55,472 nucleotides of DNA from an uncultured bacterium (GTDB lineage: Bacteria; Desulfobacterota; GWC2-55-46): positions 1 to 55,472 of the forward strand of contig CAJPGC010000013.1 of the NCBI GenBank assembly GCA_905339405.1, written 5' to 3'. The position numbers and the translations under genes were made by a program. Shown here piece after piece: positions 48,173-55,472 of the stretch (the first letter of the stretch is position 1; each line of letters opens with the position of its first letter). The notes under the pieces are model-generated. The model ran no database searches, had not been told where the DNA came from, and saw nothing but the letters and a program-made list of their open reading frames with translations.

Positions 48173-49513
48173 TTATTGAACCGTAAGGCCCGTGGGAATA
48201 GTGGGCACCGGGCGGACAGTGGAGGTGCCGCCGAATTCGTAGGCCCCCCTGTCCCAGTTGCCGTCCTGTCCCCTCGTGTTGCCGAGCATGTCCAGGTTGA
48301 AGGGCGAGGCCAGCGCGTTGACCTTGAGGGTCGGAGAGGCGAGCCTGTAGTCCTTGCCCGAGTAGTTGACGAACGGGCTCGTGCTCCCCACCTGCGCGCC
48401 GCTTTCGCCGTGGTTCCCGCTGTTAAACCAGTTGTAGTTGTGGCTGCCGCCTATGGCGCGCGGGTTGGTGTTGTAGAAGATGTTGTTCTGGACGACGACG
48501 TCGGAGAGGTTGCCTATGGGGAAGATGGAACCGGCGTCCGACGGACTGGAGTCGTTTATATTCACGAAGGTGTTGTTGTAGATGCGGGCGGTCTGTATGC
48601 CCATCCACGAATGGCTCCAGCTGCCGATTGCGCCGTTGTTGGCGGTATTGCCCCAGTTCTTCGTCCACTCAAAGATGTTGCCGTAGATGTAGAGGTTCTT
48701 CGAGAGGCTCTGGGCGGCTGAGGAGACGACTCCGCCGAACATCAGCCCTCCGGTGCTCTTCCAGTCGAGGATGTAGTTGTAGCGCACGGTCACGTTGCTG
48801 ACCTGCCTCGAGGAGAATATCTCGGAGTGGTTGCCCGAGGTCCAGTTCACGCCGTTGCGCTCCATCCTGTTGAACTCGAAGGTTATGTTCGACCAGGTGA
48901 TAGGGTAGAAGATGGTCCTGGCCGAGTCGTGCAGCCAGCAGTACTGGACTAGGATGTCGCTGCCGCCGGAGACCGCGTAGATGAGGTCGCCGGAAGCCGT
49001 CGTCGAGGAGGCGCCCACGAGGTTGTTGAAGTATATCTCCGCGTGGCGGAGCCTTATGCCGGTGACGTTGTCCACGGTTATGAGCTTGCCGGTTCCGGAA
49101 GCGGCCGAGGTTATCTTGAAGCCGTGGCCGGAGGTCCAGGAGCCGGGCCCGCCGCCGACGGCGCCGTCCAGGTCATAGTAGCCCCTTGCGAACTTGAGGT
49201 TGGCGAAGGTGGCAGTCCCGGCGTAGGCGCTGTTCCAGCCGGTATTTGTGCCATGGTTTGCGGCCGTCGCCTTCTTGATGTAGATGTAGGTGGAGCCGGC
49301 GACCGCGTCATCGAAAGTGTATCCGCCGTAAGACCCGGCTGCTATGTAATAGGTGTCGCCACGGACGAGTGTGGCGGGCAGGTTCCCCATCGCGTTTGTC
49401 CAGTCAGTGCCGTTGCCCGAAGCGCCGGCGCGCACGTAATGCACGGCCGCGTCAGCGAGCCCCGGTATGGCGCCAAGGACGAATAGCGCCAAAATGATAA
49501 AACCTTTCTTCAT
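48173..49513 (-). CDS. Secreted right-handed beta-helix protein
   Basis: The 446-residue product has a signal peptide (KKGFIILALFVLGAIPGLADA) and then successive beta-helix turns rich in Asn, Gly and Ser, for example ITFEFNRMERNGV, NVTVRYNYILDW, ARIYNNTFVNI and VVVQNNIFYNT. Proteins of this class are often polysaccharide lyases, surface adhesins or binding proteins; no catalytic motif can be named. The end (STVRPVPTIPTGLTVQ) looks like a linker into a domain that is missing, so the chain may be shortened. AAGGAGG supports ATG 49513. Confidence 0.75.
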   Translation of the reverse strand: MKKGFIILALFVLGAIPGLADAAVHYVRAGASGNGTDWTNAMGNLPATLVRGDTYYIAAGSYGGYTFDDAVAGSTYIYIKKATAANHGTNTGWNSAYAGTATFANLKFARGYYDLDGAVGGGPGSWTSGHGFKITSAASGTGKLITVDNVTGIRLRHAEIYFNNLVGASSTTASGDLIYAVSGGSDILVQYCWLHDSARTIFYPITWSNITFEFNRMERNGVNWTSGNHSEIFSSRQVSNVTVRYNYILDWKSTGGLMFGGVVSSAAQSLSKNLYIYGNIFEWTKNWGNTANNGAIGSWSHSWMGIQTARIYNNTFVNINDSSPSDAGSIFPIGNLSDVVVQNNIFYNTNPRAIGGSHNYNWFNSGNHGESGAQVGSTSPFVNYSGKDYRLASPTLKVNALASPFNLDMLGNTRGQDGNWDRGAYEFGGTSTVRPVPTIPTGLTVQ

Positions 49514-49588
49514 AGACTGCCTCCTTGCTGTGTGTTGCAAAAGGGTTGCTTGATGCAGAAAAGGATACAATAGATTGTCATCGGAAAA

Positions 49589-49604
49589 TGTGATGAAAAT
49601 CACC
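49589..49604. promoter_or_regulatory. CRP/FNR-type binding site upstream of the beta-helix gene
   Basis: TGTGATGAAAATCACC matches the CRP consensus TGTGA-N6-TCACA at nine of ten positions and has the inverted-repeat core TGAT..ATCA. It lies 76 to 91 bases before the beta-helix start codon. Apart from this, the stretch 49514-49948 shows no gene or strong structure. Confidence 0.5.
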
Positions 49605-49948
49605 ACATTGCGTGAAGATTTTAAGATTTGTTCTCATGTGGCGCCCGTTTGTCCCGGCACGCTCTGGACCGCTGTTTTTTATTGTCATTTTTTTTAAATG
49701 GGGGGTTGAGCGGCGCGCCGGGCACGCATCGCCTCATTGTTACAAGATATTGCCATCCGTTGACGGCTGGAGCCCGGAGTAGACTCGATTTAACGGTATG
49801 CTGAAAAAATGCTCTGGAGTTTTTTTTCAGCTTCAGGGCAGAAAAGTTTTCCGGTCCAGGCTGCCTGGAGAAAATTATAACAGGCTTTTCTACGGGCACA
49901 ATTTACCGGTTTTCAGGGGCGGGCAGGGTGCCGGAGGGTGTTTTCCCT

Positions 49949-51298
49949 TCAGCGGTTCTTGAGGAGCCTGTAGAGCGTTTTCCTGTCGATGCCGAGGATC
50001 TCGGCGGCCTGTTTCTGGTTGCCGTTCGTGTGGCGGAGCACCTCGTCTATGTACTCCAGCTTCACTTTGGCCAGCGTAGGAAATTCCGGCCCGGCGGGAG
50101 AGTCCGCTTTTTTGAGAACTTCAGAGGGGATGTCGCTCACGAGTAGGGCCTTGTTGCTGGTGAGGGCGATGGCCCTCTCTATGGTGTTCTCGAGCTGCCT
50201 GATGTTGCCGGGCCAGTTGTACGAGGCGAGCACGTCCATCGCTTCCTGGGATATGCAGCGCACGTCCTTTTTCGACTTGGCGACCGCCTTCCTGAAAAAA
50301 TGCTCAGCCAGCAGCGGTATGTCGTCGAGGTGGTCGCGCAGAGGCGGCAGGTTTATTGTGATGACGTGGAGCCTGTAGAAGAGGTCTTCCCTGAACTCCT
50401 TTGATTTGACCATCGACGGCAGGTGCTTGTTGGTAGCGGCCACGAACCTTACGTTGACGAAGGTGCTAGTAGTCCCTCCTATGCGGCGTATCTCGCTCGT
50501 CTGCAGCACGCGCAGAAGCTTGACCTGGAGCGAAATTGGCATGTCGCCTATCTCGTCCAGGAAGCAGGTGCCGCCGTCCGCCTCCTCGAAAAGGCCCCTC
50601 TTGTCCATTAGCGCGTTCGTGAACGCCCCCTTCACGTGGCCGAAGAGCTCGCTTTCGAGCAAGTCCCGCGGAATGGCCGCGCAGTTGATGGCGACAAAGG
50701 GGGCGGTGCGTCGAGAGCTCTGGCCATGGATGGCCCGGGCCACCAGCTCCTTGCCGGTCCCCGACTCGCCGGTTATGAGAACCGTGGCGTCCGTATCGGC
50801 CACCCGGTCGATGACCCGAAAAACCTCCTCCATGGGTCGGGAAATGCCGATGATGCTGCGAAACTCCTCCCGCTCGGAGAGCTCCTCCTTCAGGCGCCGG
50901 TTCTCCCGTGAGAGCCCCTGCATGTCCAGGGCCTTGCGGACCGTCAGTTTCAGGGCTTCGCGGTTGAAGGGTTTGGTGATGAAATCATAGGCTCCGGCCT
51001 TCATGGCCTCCACCGCCGCCTCCACGGCGCCGAAGGCGGTGATAACGATGACGACCGTATCGGGCGAGCGCTCCTTCACCTCCCTGAGGAGTTGAAAGCC
51101 TCCCATGCCGGGCATCTTGAGGTCAGTCACCACAAGCGCCGGTCCCCGCTCATCGAAGAGACGCAGTCCCTCCTCGCCGCTGCCGGCGGTAAGCACCTCG
51201 TACCCCTCCTCCTGGAGGTTGTATTCGAGCACCCGACGCAGCGACACGTCGTCGTCGACAATCAGAACCCTGACAGTTTTCTTTTCGCCATTCCCCAC
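49949..51298 (-). CDS. Sigma-54-dependent response regulator, possibly chimeric
   Basis: This 449-residue NtrC-type regulator has a receiver domain (phosphoacceptor D59), a AAA+ domain (Walker A GESGTGKE, FLDEIGDMP) and a Fis-type HTH (KQAAEILGIDRKTLYRLL). The sigma-54 contact loop reads GAFTNA (224-229) and not GAFTGA. The first 200 codons use CGC/CGG and ATC/ATT like the genes to the right; codons after about 230 use AGG and ATA like the genes to the left. The switch lies at about 50605-50701, in the best conserved part of the family. The start is GTG, ten bases after the kinase gene. Confidence 0.85.
   Translation of the reverse strand: MGNGEKKTVRVLIVDDDVSLRRVLEYNLQEEGYEVLTAGSGEEGLRLFDERGPALVVTDLKMPGMGGFQLLREVKERSPDTVVIVITAFGAVEAAVEAMKAGAYDFITKPFNREALKLTVRKALDMQGLSRENRRLKEELSEREEFRSIIGISRPMEEVFRVIDRVADTDATVLITGESGTGKELVARAIHGQSSRRTAPFVAINCAAIPRDLLESELFGHVKGAFTNALMDKRGLFEEADGGTCFLDEIGDMPISLQVKLLRVLQTSEIRRIGGTTSTFVNVRFVAATNKHLPSMVKSKEFREDLFYRLHVITINLPPLRDHLDDIPLLAEHFFRKAVAKSKKDVRCISQEAMDVLASYNWPGNIRQLENTIERAIALTSNKALLVSDIPSEVLKKADSPAGPEFPTLAKVKLEYIDEVLRHTNGNQKQAAEILGIDRKTLYRLLKNR
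50605..50701. other. Junction between two codon-usage regimes
   Basis: On the minus strand, codons upstream of this interval (toward 51298) favour CGG, CGC, ATC and GTG, whereas those downstream favour AGG, ATA and AAG-AGG combinations. The interval encodes FVAINCAAIP to ALMDK, the segment most conserved among sigma-54 activators. It may be a homologous-recombination point or a misassembly. Confidence 0.6.
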
Positions 51299-51308
51299 TC
51301 TTCACTCC

Positions 51309-52412
51309 TCACACAGGGAGTCGCACCCTGAAAGTGGTCCCCTGCCCCGGTTCGCTCTCCACCGTCACTATCCCGCCGTGCCCCTCCACAATCCGCTGGG
51401 TGATGGCGAGCCCGAGGCCAGTTCCACCCTCTTTTGTGGTAAAAAATGGCGTAAAGATCTTCCCGAGGCTCTCCCCCGGGATCCCTACCCCGGTATCGGT
51501 AAACGCAAGCTCCACGAAGGGGGGCTCATCGCCGCGGCGGGGAAGCACTGCCCCCCGCACGGCCACAGTCCCACCCGCGCCCGTGGCCTGGATACCGTTC
51601 AGGAGCAGATTCAGGAAAGCCTGCCGCAGCTTTTCCCGGTCTCCGGTCACCGGCGGGATCTCGTCCACCTCAAGGGAAATGCGCACCCCCCGGGCCGCGG
51701 CGTCGCTCCCGAGGAGCGTTACCAGTTCCCGCAGTTCGGCGGCCAGGTCACAGGTCTTTCTCTCCCCGTCGATGGGGCGGGAAAGCCGGAGGAAATCCTC
51801 CACCACCCGGTTCAGCCGGTCTGTCTCCTTGAGGAGAATTTCCAGAAACTCGTATTTCGGATGCCCCGGCCGGAAATCGTCCCGCAGGATCTCCGCGGTC
51901 CCCCGGATGGAGCCGAGGGGGTTGCGTATCTCATGGGCCAGCATCGCCGAGAGCTCCCCCAGGGCCGACAGCCGCTCGGCCCGGCGCAGCTGCTCCTCGA
52001 TGCCGATGATGAGGTCGGCCTGGCCCCGGAGCGTGCGGTACGACTCCTCCAGGCGCCGGGCAGTCCGTTCCAGCTCCTCGCGGCGTTCCTCCTCCTTCTG
52101 GCAGAGAAATCCCGTGACCCCACCCACCACGTTGTAGAGGAGAATCTCCAGAAACTTTTCCAGCTCCAGGGACGGGCTGGCCCCCCACTGGAAGAGGATA
52201 TGGGGGGCGTAGAGGATACTGACAATGACCGAGGCGGCGAGGCCGCCCCGCAGACCGAACCAGAGGGCCGCCAGAATAATCGGCAGGTAGTACAGCCTCT
52301 GAAAGATGTCATGAAGCGCGGGGAGATGAAGCGGGGTCAGGTAGTGAAAAAGGCTGATCCCGACGACAAAAACGGCAAGAAGCAGGATGCGGAGGGGGCC
52401 TGTCAGCGTCAT
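51309..52412 (-). CDS. Membrane sensor histidine kinase, NtrB/ZraS-like
   Basis: This 367-residue kinase has an N-terminal membrane domain (about 5-105, four hydrophobic segments), a coiled coil, a HisKA domain with H160 in AMLAHEIRNPLGSI and an ATPase domain (DTGVGIP, FTPFFTTKEGGTGLGL). No PAS or periplasmic domain is present. It is co-transcribed with the response regulator. Codon use is of the right-hand, Geobacter-like type. Confidence 0.9.
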   Translation of the reverse strand: MTLTGPLRILLLAVFVVGISLFHYLTPLHLPALHDIFQRLYYLPIILAALWFGLRGGLAASVIVSILYAPHILFQWGASPSLELEKFLEILLYNVVGGVTGFLCQKEEERREELERTARRLEESYRTLRGQADLIIGIEEQLRRAERLSALGELSAMLAHEIRNPLGSIRGTAEILRDDFRPGHPKYEFLEILLKETDRLNRVVEDFLRLSRPIDGERKTCDLAAELRELVTLLGSDAAARGVRISLEVDEIPPVTGDREKLRQAFLNLLLNGIQATGAGGTVAVRGAVLPRRGDEPPFVELAFTDTGVGIPGESLGKIFTPFFTTKEGGTGLGLAITQRIVEGHGGIVTVESEPGQGTTFRVRLPV

Positions 52413-52545
52413 GGACTGATTATGTAGAGGATGGCCGGCTAGATTGCAAGGGAGAAATCAGCCAGGCCCGGCTGGCGCCGGACCGGATGAGCCGAGAGCG
52501 GTAAGACTGGTGTCGAGGGTGCTTTCCGGGAAACAGTGAAGGGCT

Positions 52546-53514
52546 TTAGCGGTTGCGGCTCACAACGTAGTCTGCCACATCCACAAGCGCGCGCTTTTCC
52601 GTCGAGTCGGGGAATGCCTCAAGGTGCTCCTTGCAGCGGGCGATGTACTCGCCGGCCACCTGGGTGGTGTACTGGATGCCGCCGTATTTGTGGACGAGGG
52701 TGAAAACAGCCTCGAAGTCGCCCGGCTCCATGACTTCCTTCTCCACGATGGCGGCGATCGTCTCCCGCTCCTCGTCAGTGCACTTGCGAAGGGTGTGGAT
52801 GAGCGGCAGGGTGATCTTCCCCTCTTCCAGGTCGTGGCCGATCTCCTTGCCGAACTGCTCCTCGCTGGCGGTATAGTCGAGGGTGTCGTCCATGAGCTGG
52901 AAGGCAATGCCGAGGTCCATGCCGTAGTCCCGCAGGGCCAGCTCCTGCTCCGGCGTGGCCTTCCCGAGGATGGCGCCCGCCTCGCATGCGGCGGAGAGGA
53001 GTACGGCGGTCTTGCTCTTAACCACCTCGATATAGCGCTCCTGTGTCATATCCATGTCGCTCGTGCAGAGAAGCTGGAGGACCTCTCCCTCGGCGATGAT
53101 GGTGGTGGCGCCGGACATGACCTTCAGGACCCGCAGATCGCCGGCCTCAACCATGAGGGAGAACGACTTGGAGAAGAGGAAATCGCCCACGAGAACCGAT
53201 GCCTCGTTGCCCCACACCTCGTTGGCCGAGGCGTTGCCGCGGCGCAGCGTGGCACTGTCCACCACGTCGTCGTGGAGGAGCGTTGCGGTGTGGATGAATT
53301 CGATGACGCTTGCCAGGGGCACATGCCGATCACCGGTGTAGCCACACAGTTTGGCGGAGAGGAGAAGGAGCGCCGGCCTGATCCGCTTCCCGCCGCTGGC
53401 GAGGACGTATTCCCCCACCTTGCGGATCAGGTAGACATCCGATTCAAGGTCCTTCTTGAACTGTGCTTCGACGTTTTTCAGGTCGTCACCGACCAGGGCA
53501 AGAGCAGCATGCAT
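52546..53514 (-). CDS. ispB: Polyprenyl diphosphate synthase
   Basis: This 322-residue trans-prenyltransferase extends isoprenoid chains for the quinone side chain. Both Asp-rich motifs are present: LLHDDVVD and QLMDDTLDY, with GGKRIRPALLLL near the start. Chain length is not certain from sequence, but in Geobacter-type bacteria the product is the menaquinone tail. ATG 53514 is used. It lies upstream of and on the same strand as the kinase/regulator pair, after a 133-base gap. Confidence 0.92.
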   Translation of the reverse strand: MHAALALVGDDLKNVEAQFKKDLESDVYLIRKVGEYVLASGGKRIRPALLLLSAKLCGYTGDRHVPLASVIEFIHTATLLHDDVVDSATLRRGNASANEVWGNEASVLVGDFLFSKSFSLMVEAGDLRVLKVMSGATTIIAEGEVLQLLCTSDMDMTQERYIEVVKSKTAVLLSAACEAGAILGKATPEQELALRDYGMDLGIAFQLMDDTLDYTASEEQFGKEIGHDLEEGKITLPLIHTLRKCTDEERETIAAIVEKEVMEPGDFEAVFTLVHKYGGIQYTTQVAGEYIARCKEHLEAFPDSTEKRALVDVADYVVSRNR

Positions 53515-53805
53515 TAAGACAACCTCAGACTAAGATTTCGGCAATACTACGGGAATTACGCCTGTTTTGTCAAAGCTTTTCTGCCCCCGCAAACCGCCAT
53601 CCAACGCGGATTAACCAGCTTTCAACGTCCGGTTGATTTGCCCGGCGGCCCACCTCGGCTATACTGAGGTTGACGTAACCGCACCCCAGAGAGGCCCCCA
53701 TGGCACCGGCCCTACTTCCCGACAACTCCCACAACCGGCCCAGCGTACCCCTTTTCGTCAAGAAAGTACTCGACACCCGGCTCAGGTGGCAGTTATAAAC
53801 TTCCC
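53515..53805. other. Intergenic stretch with a candidate promoter and doubtful short frame
   Basis: A TATACT (53660-53665) with a TTTGCC 18 to 19 bases upstream may serve the downstream membrane-protein operon. A 32-codon frame (53700-53798, MAPALLPDN...) lies after it, but it has no good ribosome binding site and may not be translated. Confidence 0.3.
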
Positions 53806-54480
53806 ATGACCAGACAGAAATTCATCATCATCGCCGTCATCGTGCTTATTGTGGCGCTTTTCTTCGCGTCGGGGCTCGGCAAGTACCTGACCCTTGAGTC
53901 CCTCAAGGCGAACCGGAATATTCTTGTTTCGTTTGCGGAGCAGAACCGCCTCGCCGCCGTCTCGCTGTTCATAGGCATCTACGTGGCGCAGACCGCCCTC
54001 TCCCTCCCCGGCGCCACCATCCTCTCCCTAGCGGCCGGCGCCATCTTCGGAGCATTCATGGGTACGGTCTATGCGGTAACCGGGGCCACCATTGGCGCCA
54101 CCCTCGCCTTCCTCGTGACCCGCTACCTTTTTCACGACGCGGTCCAGAAGAGATTCGGCCACCGGCTTGTCGCCATCAACCGGGAACTGGAAACGGCCGG
54201 GCTCAACTATCTCCTCTTCCTCCGGCTCGTCCCCCTCTTCCCGTTTTTCCTCATCAACCTTGCCGCCGGGCTCACCCGCTTGCCGCTGCGTACCTTTTTC
54301 ATCGGCACCCTCATCGGCATCATCCCCGGCGGCTTCGTCTACGTGAACGCCGGGGCGAGCCTCGCCACCATCACGAACCCGGCTGACGCCGCCTCACCCC
54401 GGGTCCTGGGCTCCTTCGCCCTGCTGGGGCTCTTTTCCCTGATCCCGGTCATCTACAAAAAACTCGTAAGGAGAAGCTGA
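53806..54480 (+). CDS. TVP38/TMEM64-type (DedA-like) inner-membrane protein
   Basis: This 224-residue protein has about six hydrophobic segments and the VTT-domain pattern GATIGATLAFLVTRYLF and a later FLRLVPLFPFFLINLAAG. Family members are linked to lipid scrambling and membrane homeostasis. The stop overlaps the start of the radical SAM gene by one base, so the two are coupled. Confidence 0.87.
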   Translation: MTRQKFIIIAVIVLIVALFFASGLGKYLTLESLKANRNILVSFAEQNRLAAVSLFIGIYVAQTALSLPGATILSLAAGAIFGAFMGTVYAVTGATIGATLAFLVTRYLFHDAVQKRFGHRLVAINRELETAGLNYLLFLRLVPLFPFFLINLAAGLTRLPLRTFFIGTLIGIIPGGFVYVNAGASLATITNPADAASPRVLGSFALLGLFSLIPVIYKKLVRRS

Positions 54481-55436
54481 TGGTTGCTGTATTTAAGGAA
54501 CGGCTGCGCGAACTCGACCCGGGGTACGCCACCTTCGAGGAGCTCCAGACCCTCCAGGTGAACCTGGGCAACCTCTGCAACCTGCGCTGCGCACACTGCC
54601 ACGTGAACGCATCCCCTGCCGGAGACCGGATCATGGGGCCGGAGGTGATGGAGAAGATCGTGGGGTTTCTGTCCCGCCGCCCTGGCATTACCCTTGACAT
54701 CACCGGCGGCTGCCCGGAGATGAATCCCCACTTCTGCTTCCTGGTGGAGGGAACCCGGGGCCACTCCCCCCGCCGGATGGTGCGGAGCAACCTGACCATT
54801 CTGACCGAACCGGGCATGGAGTGGCTCCCCCCCTTCTACCGGGATCAGGAACTGGTGGTCATCGCCTCCCTCCCCTGCTATCTGGAGGAGAACGTGGACC
54901 GTCAGCGGGGTCCGGGTGTCTTCGGCCGGAGTATCGATGCCCTGCGGACCTTGAACGTACTCGGCTACGGTGTCACCCTGGAGCTGAACCTGGTCTACAA
55001 CCCGGGCGGTCCCTTCATACCCGGCTCCCAGCGGGAGCTGGAAGAAGCCTACCGGGCAGAACTCCTGACGCGCTACGGCATCCGCTTCAACAACCTCTAC
55101 ACCATCGCCAACGCCCCCATCGGCCGTTTCCGGGAACACTTGGAGGCAACCGACACCTACGAGCGCTACCTGACCACCCTCGCCACCCGCTTCAACCCCG
55201 ACGCGGCCCCCGCCATCATGTGCCGGACCCTCGTCAGCATCGACTGGCAGGGGATTCTCTACAACTGCGACTTCAATCAGGCCATCGGCCAGCCGATAAC
55301 CGGGAGCAATGGTACAATTCTTACCATAGACAACCTTGATGAGGCGGCCACTACGGGGACTGAACTCGTCCTGGCCCAGCACTGCTACTGCTGCACCGCC
55401 GGCGAGGGATCGAGCTGCACCGGCTCACTGGCGTAA
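54480..55436 (+). CDS. ArsS-like radical SAM protein (arsenosugar-biosynthesis family)
   Basis: This 318-residue radical SAM enzyme has the [4Fe-4S] motif CNLRCAHC (C33, C37, C40), the ITGGCPEMNPHF region and a Cys-rich C-terminal DUF3641-type domain with CDFNQAIG and QHCYCCTAGEGSSC. The family includes ArsS, which makes arsenosugar precursors; no arsenic gene is seen here, so the name rests on family only. In deltaproteobacteria it often follows a TVP38 gene, as here. Confidence 0.85.
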   Translation: MVAVFKERLRELDPGYATFEELQTLQVNLGNLCNLRCAHCHVNASPAGDRIMGPEVMEKIVGFLSRRPGITLDITGGCPEMNPHFCFLVEGTRGHSPRRMVRSNLTILTEPGMEWLPPFYRDQELVVIASLPCYLEENVDRQRGPGVFGRSIDALRTLNVLGYGVTLELNLVYNPGGPFIPGSQRELEEAYRAELLTRYGIRFNNLYTIANAPIGRFREHLEATDTYERYLTTLATRFNPDAAPAIMCRTLVSIDWQGILYNCDFNQAIGQPITGSNGTILTIDNLDEAATTGTELVLAQHCYCCTAGEGSSCTGSLA

Positions 55437-55450
55437 AAAAGGAGACCACC

Positions 55451-55472
55451 ATGGATACCATAACCCTCTGGA
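55451..55472 (+). CDS. Start of a gene cut by the window end
   Basis: An ATG at 55451 follows AAAAAAGGAG with suitable spacing, and the frame is open to the window end (MDTITLW). It lies 14 bases after the radical SAM stop and would continue the operon. Nothing can be said of its function. Confidence 0.6.

Noticed and set aside
49525-49545. Sigma-54 promoter before the beta-helix gene
   Set aside because: A TTTTGCAA could be a -12 box, but the -24 GG is AG at the right distance; not good enough to link it to the neighbouring sigma-54 activator.
49621-49899. 92-codon minus-strand frame between the beta-helix and regulator genes
   Set aside because: No ribosome binding site, low-complexity Lys/Arg-rich composition and no recognisable fold.
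53570-53776. 68-codon minus-strand frame near the polyprenyl synthase
   Set aside because: It overlaps a probable promoter for the opposite direction and has no initiation signal.
1-55472. tRNA or rRNA genes, CRISPR arrays, transposases, integrases or attachment sites
   Set aside because: I looked for T-loop words, repeat-spacer arrays and mobile-element proteins and saw none; small or unusual tRNAs could still be missed by eye.

Overview
The window is dense, high-GC bacterial DNA that reads as a Gram-negative, anaerobic or microaerophilic deltaproteobacterium (Desulfobacterota or Desulfuromonadia type). Pointers are a group 3 [NiFe] hydrogenase, a four-CxxCH exported cytochrome, a di-haem cytochrome peroxidase, four hemerythrin-type proteins, bacterioferritin with rubredoxin, rubrerythrin, and sigma-54 two-component systems. 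From 1 to about 50.6 kb the genes share an odd codon habit for GC-rich DNA: AGG for Arg and ATA for Ile are common. From about 50.7 kb to the end the genes use CGC/CGG and ATC instead and resemble Geobacter genes. The switch falls inside one response-regulator gene, so the right end is either recently acquired DNA or an assembly chimera.

Layout: 0.1-4.8 kb, hemerythrin/DsrE pair, DUF488, a secreted unknown, Hsp20 and a GAF-GGDEF protein. 4.9-7.4 kb, hydrogenase large and small subunit genes separated by three tandem copies of a palindrome-ended repeat. 7.6-15.1 kb, DUF218, a deacetylase-like protein, an AEC transporter, two-subunit pyruvate carboxylase and gltX. 15.3-24 kb, MEMO1, HAD phosphatase, DUF362, cytochrome peroxidase, aconitase and GH15 glucoamylase. 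24.2-28 kb, an oxidative-stress/iron run (bacterioferritin, rubredoxin, MidA-type methyltransferase, small zinc ribbon, rubrerythrin-like, geranylgeranyl-reductase-like). 28-32.8 kb, a PDZ/Met-rich/Spy-like periplasmic protein, tandem bacteriohemerythrins, an EamA transporter and an NlpC/P60 enzyme. 33-36.7 kb, a sensor kinase and sigma-54 response regulator. 36.7-39.3 kb, two stand-alone ANTAR proteins around a cytochrome gene with a long structured leader. 39.4-44.4 kb, prmC, treZ and a glycogen-debranching enzyme. 44.4-49.5 kb, YbaK, DUF2249-hemerythrin, M48 protease, HhH protein, DUF2721, a Lys-rich small protein and a beta-helix protein. 49.9-55.5 kb, a second two-component pair, polyprenyl diphosphate synthase, a TVP38-type membrane protein and an ArsS-like radical SAM protein.

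The most interesting unit is 36.7-39.3 kb. A sigma-70-type promoter (37287-37315) starts a leader of about 540 nt ahead of the cytochrome gene. The leader holds serial hairpins and a strong intrinsic terminator (37566-37610) whose 5' arm can instead pair upstream in an antiterminator hairpin (37550-37579). ANTAR domains are RNA-binding antiterminators, and here two small ANTAR proteins with an identically spaced N-terminal C-x3-C motif flank the gene. The promoter of the divergent ANTAR gene shares a 15-base stretch with the cytochrome promoter. I infer an ANTAR-controlled, possibly redox-responsive, antitermination switch for an electron-transfer cytochrome. The leader does not show the textbook ANTAR hexaloop pair, so this is a hypothesis.

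No tRNA, rRNA, CRISPR array, transposase or phage gene was recognised.
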